Origin: Bacteriovorax sp.
GTDB taxonomy: Bacteria; Bdellovibrionota; Bacteriovoracia; Bacteriovoracales; Bacteriovoracaceae
DNA length: 64,000 nucleotides
Assembly: GCA_014377485.1 (NCBI GenBank)
Contig: JACMPM010000005.1
Location: 53,614-117,613, forward strand
Reading direction: 5' to 3'
Shown: positions 26,293-35,566 of the stretch, piece after piece
How positions within the stretch are numbered: the first letter of the stretch is position 1
Layout: every line of letters starts with the position of its first letter
The notes under the pieces: generated by a model
The model's input: the letters and a program-made list of their open reading frames with translations, nothing else
Databases searched by the model: none
Told to the model about the DNA's origin: nothing
Program-made: the position numbers and the translations under genes

Positions 26293-26565
26293 TTATTTTT
26301 TTGCAGCAGGAGCAGTAGTAGTTGCAGCAGCTTTTACATTCTTAGCTGTAACAACTGGAGCGTCTTTTTTAGCGTCTTTAGCAACAACAGCAGCAACTGG
26401 AGCAGCAACAGCATTAGTTTCAGCTACTGGAGCAGTTTTTACGTTTTTTGCTTCGCAAGATTTAAGTTCTGCACCTTTTAAGTTAGCACAAGCTTTTGTG
26501 TTAGTAGTTGCAGAAAAAGAAGCTACTGAAGTTAGTGCAAGAGCGATTACGATCATTGATTTCAT
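26293..26565 (-). CDS. Small exported Ala/Lys/Val-rich protein
   Basis: 90 residues with a clear signal peptide (MKSMIVIALALTSVASFSA). The mature part has one close Cys pair (KACANLKGAELKSCEAKN) followed by a low-complexity tail built from AP, VAA, KDAKK and TTTAPAAKK. GGAG precedes the ATG, and a 7-bp inverted repeat (AAGCAAA-TTAT-TTTGCTT, 26589-26606) lies just upstream. The tail resembles cell-wall-spanning linkers. Function unknown. Confidence 0.7.
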   Translation of the reverse strand: MKSMIVIALALTSVASFSATTNTKACANLKGAELKSCEAKNVKTAPVAETNAVAAPVAAVVAKDAKKDAPVVTAKNVKAAATTTAPAAKK

Positions 26566-26840
26566 GAGATCTCCAAAAGTTTAAACTTAAAGCAAATTAT
26601 TTTGCTTAAAAAGTAGAATTTTTAATTTGCCCGAATTTACTCTTTTTTCTCAAAACAACAATTGTAATTTTTAATTAATATAAAAATTTTACGGTTTAAA
26701 AAAGATGAGTAATGATTTTGTAATGATTTAAAAATATAGATTAAAACTTAGCTTTTTTACTCAATAAATTCATACACTTACAAGGCTAGTTGGAAAAAGT
26801 TTATACTACGTGCATTTTGCAGCTTATTGGCGAACAAAAT

Positions 26841-27368
26841 TTATTCAAGATCTATATCGCTTAGTTGATAAGGCCATTTGATAATGTCTCCGTGGGAGGC
26901 CTTATCCTTCAACGTAAAATTAGTCCAGACTAAGTATAATGGACCTGGATCAATCATCTTTCCGTCTTTTATAACTGGCGAAAAACCAATCTTGCCCTCT
27001 TCAGTAAAAGCAATGTACCCAATTTTATTTTTGGTCGACTTTATCATTGGCGGGATAAGGGCAATTTGATGATAACCGTCTGTTGAAGTAAAAGTTAATT
27101 TCTCTTTTTGTTGCCATTCTTTGCCGTAGATAAGATTTAGCAATTCGTTAAAATTATAACCTACATAAGTTCTCTCGTAGCCTCTGAAAACATTGTATAA
27201 TTTTATTTTTTTTGACTTTATTTCACCACGTCCAAATTTCAAATTTCCCGATTTTATTTTATTTAAAGAAACTATTTCTAGTGGCTTCCCGTTAAGTTTA
27301 AATATTAAACCCTCGGCAAAGGCCTGAAGATTGAAAAGCATAAGAGACGTAATCAAGATTTTTTTCAT
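26841..27368 (-). CDS. Exported protein, molybdopterin-oxidoreductase-like fold
   Basis: Start placed at Met 27368, which gives a signal peptide (MKKILITSLMLFNLQAFA); the longer frame adds 50 residues with no export signal in front. The 175-residue product has features of the non-catalytic SUOX/oxidoreductase molybdopterin-binding fold found in periplasmic proteins: LYNVFRGYERTYVGYNFNEL, LTFTSTDGYHQIALIPP, DPGPLYLVWTNF. The Cys that ligates Mo is not present, so it is unlikely to bind the cofactor. Monocistronic. The role is inferred only at fold level. Confidence 0.6.
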   Translation of the reverse strand: MKKILITSLMLFNLQAFAEGLIFKLNGKPLEIVSLNKIKSGNLKFGRGEIKSKKIKLYNVFRGYERTYVGYNFNELLNLIYGKEWQQKEKLTFTSTDGYHQIALIPPMIKSTKNKIGYIAFTEEGKIGFSPVIKDGKMIDPGPLYLVWTNFTLKDKASHGDIIKWPYQLSDIDLE

Positions 27369-27676
27369 AAGGTATATCTTCTGCGTTTTCTTTTTATAAG
27401 GAAATAGTAAAAATATTGGCGTTGGAAATTTGACACCTGAGTTCACAGAATTTTTTCTAAAATAATTTTGAAAAAAAATGATTGTGAAATCAAAAAACAG
27501 ATTATTGTCTTTTTTCATTGGTAATTAAACTCATTTAGATGAAGAAATTTCATTCATAACATTACAAAATAAATTACAATTTCATTATTTGAGCAAATGA
27601 CATAATTTATTTGATGCCGATGTTTAATAGCTGATGACATTATTACGTCGGTCTTATTTTTCTTTATGGAGGACTT

Positions 27677-28561
27677 ATGAAAAATGGAATTTTGATCAGC
27701 GCTCTAACTTTGACTTTTTCTTTATCTCAAGCCTTTGCTTGCGATATAAACGGTAAAACTGGTTTTATGCCAGAAAATAAACTCAATATATCAAAAGACG
27801 ATAAAGAAACTAATGGTATGACTAAAGAAAAGTTTGAAGCCATAGTTAATCGTGTTTACCTGGCCTATTCTCCAATTATTTCTGCAAAAGGGGCTACTCT
27901 TGAAATGGATAATAACTGGGATGACGGGACTGTAAACGCCTACGCAAACCGTACTGGCTCTACATGGCATGTAAATATGTTTGGTGGGCTCGCTCGTCAC
28001 CCTCTAGTTACAGATGACGGATTTTTATTAGTTGTTTGTCATGAAACTGGTCACCATTTAGGTGGAGCACCAAAAATGGGCAGTATTTTTGGAAATAATT
28101 GGGCATCAAACGAAGGTCAAGCTGATTATTTCGGGTCTTTAAAATGTATGAAACGTGTTCTTGAAAAAGATGATAACCAAGCAATCGTAGCAAAAATGAC
28201 AATTGATCCAGATGCTAAATCAAAATGTGAAATGGTTTATAAATCAGGTGATGAAGTAGCTCTTTGTGAAAGAATTGCAATGGCAGGAAAATCTCTAGCT
28301 CAACTTCTAGGTGATTTAGGCGGAAATTCAATTGTTGCTTTCAATACTCCAGATCAATCAGTAGTTAAGAAAACTTTTGATGCCCATCCACAAGCACAAT
28401 GTCGTATGGACACATACTTCAGCGGGTCACTTTGTGATAAAGCATACTCTGAAGACGTTTCAGACAAAAGTCCTATAGATGGTACATGTATTAAGAAAGA
28501 CGGATATGCTGTTGGACCTCGCCCTCTTTGTTGGTACAAACCTAGTGCTAGCGAAATCTAG
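27677..28561 (+). CDS. Exported metallopeptidase-like protein (HExxH)
   Basis: 294 residues with a signal peptide (MKNGILISALTLTFSLSQAFA). The zinc motif VVCHETGHHLGGAPK is HExxH, and NEGQADYFGSLKCM downstream supplies a glutamate in an ExxxD-like arrangement, as in gluzincin peptidases. About eight Cys in the mature part suggest disulfides, fitting an extracytoplasmic enzyme. It may act on prey or envelope proteins, which is inference. TGGAGG precedes the ATG and a terminator follows. I do not recognise a specific peptidase family. Confidence 0.75.
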   Translation: MKNGILISALTLTFSLSQAFACDINGKTGFMPENKLNISKDDKETNGMTKEKFEAIVNRVYLAYSPIISAKGATLEMDNNWDDGTVNAYANRTGSTWHVNMFGGLARHPLVTDDGFLLVVCHETGHHLGGAPKMGSIFGNNWASNEGQADYFGSLKCMKRVLEKDDNQAIVAKMTIDPDAKSKCEMVYKSGDEVALCERIAMAGKSLAQLLGDLGGNSIVAFNTPDQSVVKKTFDAHPQAQCRMDTYFSGSLCDKAYSEDVSDKSPIDGTCIKKDGYAVGPRPLCWYKPSASEI

Positions 28562-28591
28562 TTTTCGGTTTTAAAATTTAAATTAAAATAT

Positions 28592-28619
28592 AGGGGCCGA
28601 GTATTCGGCTCCTTTTTTA
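28592..28619. terminator. Rho-independent terminator
   Basis: AGGGGCCGA (28592-28600) and TCGGCTCCT (28605-28613) form a 9-bp stem with one G-U pair and a GTAT loop, followed by TTTTTTA. It ends the metallopeptidase-like gene and touches the convergent deacetylase gene's stop. Confidence 0.9.
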
Positions 28620-29384
28620 TTTCCAATTCACGTCATTCATGGTCGAAAAAGTAAATCCACGGTCTTCTAATTCAGGAATCATCTTAGCTAGCAACTCAGC
28701 TGACTGATGTCTCAAATCGTGCATTAAAATGACTCCACCTTTTCTTTTCGTAGCTTCATATAGATATCCACTCATACAATCATCAATTGATATTTTTTTG
28801 CTCCAACATTCCCAGTCAGCAGCTTGCAGATATTTGCCGTCCTTAACTTCCAGCTCTCCCCCGATATCCCAAAGTATTGGTCCTATATATTGTTTTCCAA
28901 TTTCATTTTCATTTAAAAATTCTGCAAAACTTTTATCCCAAGCAGCGTAAGGTGCTCGAAAATAAAAATGTTTATTGTTTACAAGATAAGGGGTTATTAC
29001 AGAATGTGCATCTAATATTTCACGATTAACAATATCTTTCCATGTAAGTGGATCGAGGTGCTGAAGAGCAATATGGCTCATAGAATGATTTCCGATAATA
29101 TGTCCTTCATCTACCATACGCTTCATGAGCTTAGGATTAGCCTTAACATTATTTCCAATCACGAAAAAAGTAGCCTTTATATTGTGCTCACTTAAAATAT
29201 CGAGCACTTTATCAGTAACACCTGGAACGGGTCCATCATCAAATGTTAAAATAATTTCGTTATGTCCGGTGTGAATATTTCCGATATTACCTTTCGAAAA
29301 ATCCTTATCTTCTACCCCAAAATTAATTTGAGCATTAGATAGAGAGAGAGTTGAGAGAAGAACAAAGAATAAAATTTTTTTCAT
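28617..29384 (-). CDS. Exported polysaccharide deacetylase (NodB family)
   Basis: Start at Met 29384 with GGAG eight bases upstream and a signal peptide (MKKILFFVLLSTLSLSNA); the 40 residues before it in the longer frame are not export-like. The NodB motifs are intact: TFDDGPVP (catalytic Asp and metal Asp), NHSMSH (metal His pair), FRAPYAAW, DIGGELE and ILMHD. The family removes N-acetyl groups from chitin, peptidoglycan or xylan. In Bdellovibrio related exported enzymes deacetylate prey peptidoglycan, so the same role is a reasonable but unproven guess here. Confidence 0.9.
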   Translation of the reverse strand: MKKILFFVLLSTLSLSNAQINFGVEDKDFSKGNIGNIHTGHNEIILTFDDGPVPGVTDKVLDILSEHNIKATFFVIGNNVKANPKLMKRMVDEGHIIGNHSMSHIALQHLDPLTWKDIVNREILDAHSVITPYLVNNKHFYFRAPYAAWDKSFAEFLNENEIGKQYIGPILWDIGGELEVKDGKYLQAADWECWSKKISIDDCMSGYLYEATKRKGGVILMHDLRHQSAELLAKMIPELEDRGFTFSTMNDVNWK

Positions 29385-29573
29385 AATGAAATCTCCATTT
29401 TGTTTGGCACTTTTACTTATATAGTCTGTACATTTCATTGTGAATAGATTTAGTAAATACATTGAGCTTACAATATCGTTGCGAGCATATTTCATTCCAA
29501 GCATAGCTAGATGAAATGTTTGCTATTCTTTTTTCCTATGCTTAGAATTGTTTTATTTTACACGGAGAGCTGC

Positions 29574-31718
29574 TTGAGAAAAATATTAACTGCTTTAGGA
29601 TTATTACTCATTATTTTGGCATCATCGTGCTCGAGTAAAAAATTAGTTAACCAAAAAGTTGCGACCAAAGAATCTACCAAAGAAGAAAAAGATCCTTTTT
29701 TATGGTTAGAAGAAATTGAAAGTCCAAAGTCCCTTGAATTTGCAAAAAAAGAAAATGAAAAAACTTTATCTGTTTTAAAAAATGATCCCCATTTTAAAAG
29801 TATAGAAGTCGATATCAGAAAAATTGCTTTGGCACGTGATCGAGTCCCATGGGCATATCAATTGGGGAACTCACTTTATAATTTCTGGCAAGATGAAACA
29901 AATATTAGAGGACTTTGGAGGCGAACTAGTTTTGAAAATTATGAAAATAAAAATCCTAACTGGGAAATTGTTTTAGACTTAGATGCACTATCTAAAGTTG
30001 AAAATGAAAATTGGGTTTGGAAAGGTGCCAATTGTTTTCCACCAAAATATGAACGATGTCTTATTTCTTTATCGAGAGGAGGAAAAGATGCAACGATTGT
30101 GCGTGAATTTGATCTTCCAGGTAAATTCTTTGTTAAAAACGGATTTGAAATACCTGAAGCTAAAACCAGTGCAGTCTGGGCCGATTTAAATACTCTTTAT
30201 GTTGGAACTGATTTTGGACCAGACACAACTACTGATTCTGGTTACCCCAGAATTTTAAAATCATGGAAGCGTGGTCAGAAAATTAACGAAACTGAAGAAT
30301 TATTTCATGTTGATAAAAAAGATTTGTCAGCCGGCGCCTATATTGAATACACGACCGACAAAAATTATCAATTTTTTGTTAGAGATATATCTTTTTTTGA
30401 AAAACAAGTTTGGTTTGTGACCAATGAACAGATGACTCTCCTTCCAATGCCTAACGATGCACAATTCTATGGTGTTCATAAAGACTATATTCTTTATCTA
30501 TTGCGCTCTGATTTAACTGTTGGCAATGTCACTTATAAAAGTGGAAGCGTCGTTGCTCTTCCTATCAGCAAAATCAATGAAAATTCTAGAGCTTTGAGTT
30601 TTTTAGAATTAATCTTTATACCAACAACAAAAAGATTTATTTCAAATCTTACAACAACCAAAAATCATATCCTTTTGGATATTATCGATAATATCCAGGG
30701 AAAAATTCTAAAATTTACATTTAAATCTCCTAAGCACTGGGAAAGCGAAAATATTTCTCTTGGTAAAAATGGAGTTGCCTCTATAGAGTCAGCCAATAAT
30801 GAAACCGATATTTTTCTTTCAACCTATACTGATTTTCTTACTCCTCCATCGCTCGTTTTTGGAAATGCAAGTTTAAACCAAAAAACTCTTAAGGTTTTAA
30901 AAAAAGCTCCATCGCGATTTAATGAAATAGAATTAACAAGCGAACAACTATTTACTAAAAGTAAGGATGGCACTGTAATACCTTATTTTATTGTTCATAA
31001 AAAAACTTGGAAAAAAGACGGCAAGAATCCAACTCTGCTTACCGGTTATGGTGGATTTGAAGTTTCAGAACAGCCTCATTATTTAAATAATGCAGGAAAA
31101 GTTTGGGCCGAAAAAGGCGGAGTGTACGTACTTGCCAATATTCGCGGCGGTGGTGAATTCGGAGCAGCTTGGCACCAAACTGCCGTTAGAGAAAATCGCC
31201 AAAAAGTATTCGATGATTTTATTGCGATAGCGGAAGATCTTATTAGACAAAAAATCACTTCTCCAGCGAATCTTGGCATTCAAGGTGGATCTAATGGAGG
31301 ACTTTTGGTCGGAGGAACATTTGTTCAAAGACCGGAATTATTTAATGCAGTTCTTTGTGAAGTTCCTTTGCTCGATATGCTCCGCTACAATAAATTATTA
31401 GCTGGTGCCAGCTGGATGGACGAATACGGAAACCCGGATGATCCAAAAATGCGAGAAGTGATCGCTAAATATTCACCTTATCAAAATGTTTTACAGGATA
31501 AGTCTTATCCAGAAGTTTTTTTCTTAACCAGTACCAAAGATGATCGTGTACATCCTGGACACGCAAGAAAAATGGTGGCCAAGATGAGAAGCCAAGGCCA
31601 CCCACTTTTTTATTTTGAAAATACAGAAGGTGGTCATGGTGGTTCGGCCAATATTGAACAACGTATTTTGTGGAACTCACTAGAGTATACTTATCTCTGG
31701 AAAAAACTAGGCCTCTAA
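29574..31718 (+). CDS. Prolyl oligopeptidase (S9) lipoprotein
   Basis: A serine peptidase of about 714 residues. I chose the TTG start at 29574 because GGAGAG lies six bases upstream and it gives a short lipoprotein signal (RKILTALGLLLIILASSC) with lipobox ASSC; the longest frame from 29511 adds 21 residues without an SD. The N-terminal 400 residues should form the beta-propeller. The C-terminal hydrolase has Ser in GIQGGSNGGLLVGG, Asp in TKDDRVHPGHA and His in EGGHGG. These enzymes cleave peptides after proline. Membrane-anchored on the periplasmic side or outer membrane. Its 3' end overlaps the convergent gene by 12 bases. Confidence 0.9.
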   Translation: MRKILTALGLLLIILASSCSSKKLVNQKVATKESTKEEKDPFLWLEEIESPKSLEFAKKENEKTLSVLKNDPHFKSIEVDIRKIALARDRVPWAYQLGNSLYNFWQDETNIRGLWRRTSFENYENKNPNWEIVLDLDALSKVENENWVWKGANCFPPKYERCLISLSRGGKDATIVREFDLPGKFFVKNGFEIPEAKTSAVWADLNTLYVGTDFGPDTTTDSGYPRILKSWKRGQKINETEELFHVDKKDLSAGAYIEYTTDKNYQFFVRDISFFEKQVWFVTNEQMTLLPMPNDAQFYGVHKDYILYLLRSDLTVGNVTYKSGSVVALPISKINENSRALSFLELIFIPTTKRFISNLTTTKNHILLDIIDNIQGKILKFTFKSPKHWESENISLGKNGVASIESANNETDIFLSTYTDFLTPPSLVFGNASLNQKTLKVLKKAPSRFNEIELTSEQLFTKSKDGTVIPYFIVHKKTWKKDGKNPTLLTGYGGFEVSEQPHYLNNAGKVWAEKGGVYVLANIRGGGEFGAAWHQTAVRENRQKVFDDFIAIAEDLIRQKITSPANLGIQGGSNGGLLVGGTFVQRPELFNAVLCEVPLLDMLRYNKLLAGASWMDEYGNPDDPKMREVIAKYSPYQNVLQDKSYPEVFFLTSTKDDRVHPGHARKMVAKMRSQGHPLFYFENTEGGHGGSANIEQRILWNSLEYTYLWKKLGL

Positions 31719-32306
31719 CTTAGCTTTTGTTAAAAAGAAATAATATTCAAACAACAAGATAATCGTAAGTGGTATTGTCACAATCAGGCCTACTAATAAA
31801 CAAAGTAGGCCTGCGATGTTCAATAAGAATAAAAAACCGCAGAACATAAATACATTCCACCATTTTCCGTCCACAATTTCCATCGAGCGCTTTAAGGCAT
31901 CGATCCCTACTTTTTTTTCTGTAACCATAACAATAGTTGTGAATAACAGAGCAATAGAAAGATAAATTCCCGGGATAATCAATAAAGCATAGCCAATTAT
32001 GATCGCAATAGTCATTAAAACCACGGCGACAAGGATATTTAGAAATCGAGAAAAACTTTGAAACGAAAAAAAGAAATCATTAAAATCAATAGTTTCATTT
32101 TTCATTAATTTATAACAGCAATTAAAAAATCCAATATTAATAAAAATTGAAAAAATAGAAATATAGGGAATAAAATTTAAGATCATGCTGATTAGGCTTA
32201 AGCCGATATAGAGAGGGAGATTTTTCTTCAAAAGATCCCAAGCATAAGCAAGCATTTTTGAATAATCACCGTTATAATCCTGAATTGATTTCGATTGAAT
32301 TTCCAT
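31707..32306 (-). CDS. DUF975-like integral membrane protein
   Basis: 199 residues with about six hydrophobic segments, including LYIGLSLISMILNFIPYISIF, LNILVAVVLMTIAIIIGYAL and LNIAGLLCLLVGLIVTIPLT. It has an amphipathic start and the segment RSMEIVDGKWWNVFMF, which resemble the DUF975/YciC-type membrane proteins. Function of that family is poorly known. Its last 12 bases overlap the prolyl oligopeptidase gene on the other strand. It is probably monocistronic. Confidence 0.65.
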   Translation of the reverse strand: MEIQSKSIQDYNGDYSKMLAYAWDLLKKNLPLYIGLSLISMILNFIPYISIFSIFINIGFFNCCYKLMKNETIDFNDFFFSFQSFSRFLNILVAVVLMTIAIIIGYALLIIPGIYLSIALLFTTIVMVTEKKVGIDALKRSMEIVDGKWWNVFMFCGFLFLLNIAGLLCLLVGLIVTIPLTIILLFEYYFFLTKAKLEA

Positions 32307-32377
32307 AAAAAACCTTAAGAAGAGAGTAATTTATCTTCTTACATTATAAGGCAAATTATTCCATTGGCCATGCGAGA

Positions 32378-33526
32378 TTAAACAGGCATTTCAATTGGCG
32401 CTATCATCAGTTTATTTGAAATGAGAATAGTTGCTGTTTTTAACTCATTCATCAAATCTTTCACTGACATAATTTTTTTGATTCGATATGCAGTTTGCCC
32501 AACGGTATATAAGTTTTTTTCATTCGGCGCTAATTTAATCGATGCCAAAAGTCCATTGCATATGCAAAATGCTTTATCATTTTCATTTTTGGCCGAACAG
32601 TTACCTTTATTTAAAAGATAACCTTTGTCACACTTTGGAGCTCTCGCAAAGTTAAGTGCATCTTGATAAAATGGACTTTGCTTTAAGACTCTAAAAAGCA
32701 TTCCACAAGGAGACCCTGGTTTATTGGCAAGTTCAATATCATCTTCTTGGCAATCAACTAAAAGTTGCTTGTACTCATTGTTAGCGCCACTCTCATGAGT
32801 TGCTAAAAATCGAGTTCCCATTTGTACGCCACTACATCCTAATTGTATGTAGTGCTTAATATCTTCGTAGGTATAAACACCACCTGCAGCGATAACTGGA
32901 ATATTCAAATTCCATGATTTGCATACTTCTAGCACTTCTTTCAATAAATTTTCTAATTTATTGGCCGGGTCCTCTGCTTGTTCCTGCTCACGCCAGGCAA
33001 TGTGTCCACCTGCCAGTGGTCCTTCAACAACAAGTGCGTCCGGTAGTCTTCCACTTCTCGACCATCTTTTGAAAATGACTTCTGTGGCCCTGCCAGATGA
33101 TACGATTGGAATCAAGGCGACTTCATCAGCTCGTGGGTGAAGTTTCACAATTTCAGGAAGGGCCATTGGCAGACCGGCGCCACTAATAATTGCGTCGACA
33201 CCGCCGTCCATTGAACCTAATACTGAATCTTCATAGGTGTTCATGACGGCGACCATAATGTTCATTCCGATGGGACCATCATTAGATATATTTTTTGCAT
33301 CAATTACATCTTGAGCTGCTGCTTCACGATGATTCATTTTTCGTCCATGTCTATCTGAGACAATTCTATCAAGCGCAGCCGATGATAAAACGCCCATTCC
33401 GCCTTCGGATGCAACCGCTCCGGCCAATGTATAACTTGATAAACCGATTCCCATTCCACCTTGAATTATTGGAACTCTTATAATTGTTTTTCTAATAATA
33501 AGCGGTGGTAATTCGGCCATAGACAT
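32378..33526 (-). CDS. Nitronate monooxygenase (2-nitropropane dioxygenase family)
   Basis: 382 residues with a flavin TIM-barrel. The N-terminal signature is VPIIQGGMGIGLSSYTLAGAVASEGGMGVLSS; the phosphate-binding loops IIAAGG-type (PVIAAGGVYTYEDIKHYI) and GVQMGTRFLATHE bind FMN, and GPLAGGHIAW carries the catalytic-type His. The family oxidises alkyl nitronates; several members detoxify propionate-3-nitronate and others are of FabK type. A C-terminal Cys-rich extension (PKCDKGYLLNKGNCSAKNENDKAFCICNG) may bind a metal, which is a known feature of some subgroups. AGGAG precedes the ATG. Confidence 0.88.
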   Translation of the reverse strand: MSMAELPPLIIRKTIIRVPIIQGGMGIGLSSYTLAGAVASEGGMGVLSSAALDRIVSDRHGRKMNHREAAAQDVIDAKNISNDGPIGMNIMVAVMNTYEDSVLGSMDGGVDAIISGAGLPMALPEIVKLHPRADEVALIPIVSSGRATEVIFKRWSRSGRLPDALVVEGPLAGGHIAWREQEQAEDPANKLENLLKEVLEVCKSWNLNIPVIAAGGVYTYEDIKHYIQLGCSGVQMGTRFLATHESGANNEYKQLLVDCQEDDIELANKPGSPCGMLFRVLKQSPFYQDALNFARAPKCDKGYLLNKGNCSAKNENDKAFCICNGLLASIKLAPNEKNLYTVGQTAYRIKKIMSVKDLMNELKTATILISNKLMIAPIEMPV

Positions 33527-33623
33527 AAGATTCTCCTGAAAACATTCTTTTTAAAAAATATCATAGGGTATATTCGGAGTATGTTTTGATTTGTATAAGA
33601 AATGTAATATCATTTAATTACTT

Positions 33624-34319
33624 ATGAGAACTGAACTACAAAGGCTGATATCTAAACGAGGGATTGCTAGCCGCAAAGAAGCAACACAATTGATTCTTGA
33701 CGGAAAAGTAATGGTAAATGGACAAATTTGTCTTGAGCCTACTAAAGGCTTTGATCCTAGAGTTGTGATTGAAATTTCTGGTCAAAAAATAATTCATACA
33801 AAAAAATCTTATCTTGTTTTAAATAAACCTAAAGGGCTAGTGGTCACCCGCTCTGATGAAAAAGGTCGCCCGACTGTTTATGAGTGTCTCAAAAATTGGG
33901 AAGGCCCGTTGCTTCAAGCTGTAGGAAGACTCGATCTTGCAAGTGAAGGTTTATTACTTTTTACCAATGATCATCAATGGTCAAACTTATTGATGGATCC
34001 CAAAACACATGTCAAAAAAATTTACCACGTTCAAGTTTCTCCAACTCCTAGTCCAGAATGTCTCGATAAATTATCAAATGGAATTTTCATTGAAGATAAA
34101 AAAACGCTGCCAGCTCAATTTCAGTTAATTCGTTCTGGAGAAAAAAATTCATGGATCAGTGTCGAATTGCATGAAGGCCGTAATCGCCAAATTCGCAAAA
34201 TGCTAGAAAGTGAAAATATAGATGTCCTTCGCCTCATCCGGGTTCAAATTGGAAAGTTAGAATTAGGAGAACTACCTAAAGGAGAATGGCGAGAATTAAA
34301 CGAAAGCGATATACTATAA
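33624..34319 (+). CDS. 23S/16S rRNA pseudouridine synthase (RluB/RsuA family)
   Basis: 231 residues. Residues 1-60 are an S4 RNA-binding domain (RLISKRGIASRKEATQLILDG), and residues 65-230 are the catalytic domain with the Asp in AVGRLDLASEGLLLFTND and the family motifs SYLVLNKPKGL and EGRNRQIRKMLE. It isomerises a uridine in rRNA, cytoplasmically. RluB, RluE, RluF and RsuA are difficult to tell apart by eye, so no symbol is given. Its last six bases overlap the convergent membrane protein gene. Confidence 0.9.
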   Translation: MRTELQRLISKRGIASRKEATQLILDGKVMVNGQICLEPTKGFDPRVVIEISGQKIIHTKKSYLVLNKPKGLVVTRSDEKGRPTVYECLKNWEGPLLQAVGRLDLASEGLLLFTNDHQWSNLLMDPKTHVKKIYHVQVSPTPSPECLDKLSNGIFIEDKKTLPAQFQLIRSGEKNSWISVELHEGRNRQIRKMLESENIDVLRLIRVQIGKLELGELPKGEWRELNESDIL

Positions 34320-34862
34320 TTTTTTTTTAAGTCTAGGTGGATGAATTCTCTCCCAAAATATTTTTACTTTCGACTTCACTTTCTGCATCATTTGCCAAAA
34401 TGAAGATCTTCTAATTTTCCGAAATATTCGGTCTTTCCATTTTTTCCACTGCGGATACCAACGAGAAAACCATCCAATTTTCATTAAAGCCGGCTTTGTT
34501 AGTTGAAAAAGCCTTGCACAAAATGCAGTTCCAAATATTTTTGCTGTAATAAGCAATGATGTACCAATAACAACATGCCCATTTCCAAAAAGATAAAGCG
34601 CCAGAAGTTTAATTGGTAAGAGAGCGACGACTGGAATGCCAAAAACAAATAAAACACTCCAAGGAGGTAGCAGAGTAATTTTTCGTTCAACGCTAGACCA
34701 TACTGGCAGTCTCGCCAGCCGGTCAAAAAAAGCAGCTAAAGGCTCCCAGCCCCACTCTTCAAATAATAGAACCAAGGCAATTGGATAGAGAAAAAATAAA
34801 CTCCATATGCTTATGGGTTTGTCATTTTCCATCTCTTGATCTTCAACAACTTTTTTTTCCAT
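34314..34862 (-). CDS. Conserved membrane protein
   Basis: 182 residues. Two to three hydrophobic segments (SLFFLYPIALVLLF, WSVLFVFGIPVVALLPIKLLALYLF, VIGTSLLITAKIFGTAFCARLF) precede a basic C-terminal tail rich in Lys, Arg and Trp (about 120-182). The motif GTAFCARLFQLTKPALMKIGWF resembles an uncharacterised family of proteobacterial membrane proteins known to me only as hypothetical. It follows the holin-like gene by eight bases on the same strand, suggesting an operon. There is no clear SD. Confidence 0.62.
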   Translation of the reverse strand: MEKKVVEDQEMENDKPISIWSLFFLYPIALVLLFEEWGWEPLAAFFDRLARLPVWSSVERKITLLPPWSVLFVFGIPVVALLPIKLLALYLFGNGHVVIGTSLLITAKIFGTAFCARLFQLTKPALMKIGWFSRWYPQWKKWKDRIFRKIRRSSFWQMMQKVKSKVKIFWERIHPPRLKKKL

Positions 34863-34870
34863 ATTTTATT

Positions 34871-35206
34871 CTAAAAAAAAAGAAACAAAATAGATTGAAC
34901 AATCGATATAAAAACAGCACCGATGATAGCAGCTATCCAAGTCTTAATTTCAAATCCCTTTAAAAAGTAAGCTGACATTTTCAAGATGATTGCATTAACC
35001 ACGAAAGTAAAAAGACCTAGGGTTAAAATATTAATGGGTAAAGTAAGAAATAATAGTATCGGACGGAAAAAAATATTTAATATACCTATGAGTATTGAAG
35101 CAATGAGAGCGGAAGAAAACCCTGATATATTAAAGCCAGGGACAAAGTAAGACGTAAGCAATAAAACGGAAGCAGTTAGAAACCAAATTAATAACCAATA
35201 AAGCAT
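34871..35206 (-). CDS. Phage-holin-4-superfamily membrane protein (PF04020-like)
   Basis: 111 residues with four membrane helices: LLIWFLTASVLLLTSYF, then GFSSALIASILIGILNIFFRPILLFLTLPINILTLGLFTFVVNA, and WIAAIIGAVFISIVQSILFLFF. This is the family named phage holin family 4, common in bacterial chromosomes and not necessarily of phage origin. AAAGAGG lies at good distance from the ATG. It starts the two-gene unit with the downstream membrane protein. Actual function unknown. Confidence 0.8.
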   Translation of the reverse strand: MLYWLLIWFLTASVLLLTSYFVPGFNISGFSSALIASILIGILNIFFRPILLFLTLPINILTLGLFTFVVNAIILKMSAYFLKGFEIKTWIAAIIGAVFISIVQSILFLFF

Positions 35207-35292
35207 AGATACCTCTTTATTTACTTGCTTGAACTAAAAACAAGTCCTAGTAAACATTTAGCTTTATCAAAACTAGAATGGCAATTTTATAA

Positions 35293-35526
35293 TCAATCTG
35301 GTACTTCAGCCCCAGTAATAGAAAACCACTTGTCTTCCGAACCTGACATGATAAAAATTATCGGCACCACACATTCATTATCAGTTTCCGTCAGACAGTT
35401 AACTAATGCGCGGAATTCTACCTCATCTTTTATTCCTTGAAATTCTGGTGCCAGAGCTGGATCTAAGTTATTTGCTATCGCAGGTATTGAAAACACCATG
35501 AATACAAACAATAAAAATATTCTCAT
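35293..35526 (-). CDS. Small exported KWFS-TGAE protein, copy 1
   Basis: 77 residues: a signal peptide (MRIFLLFVFMVFSIPAIA) and a 59-residue mature part. Two Cys are close (VNCLTETDNECVVPIIF) and the end reads FIMSGSEDKWFSITGAEVPD. A second copy of this C-terminal block lies at 39884-40161 (CVAPVVFVMAGSEEKWFSVTGAE). AAGAGG precedes the ATG. No family known to me. It sits alone between the holin-like and fusion-hydrolase genes. Confidence 0.68.
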   Translation of the reverse strand: MRIFLLFVFMVFSIPAIANNLDPALAPEFQGIKDEVEFRALVNCLTETDNECVVPIIFIMSGSEDKWFSITGAEVPD

Positions 35527-35566
35527 AAAAACCTCTTAGAAAGCATCATAACTATAATGGTAAACG

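Noticed and set aside
26251..26481. Ser/Phe-rich plus-strand frame opposite the Ala-rich exported protein
   Set aside because: It has no ribosome binding site and mirrors the GC-poor Ala codons of the real gene on the other strand.
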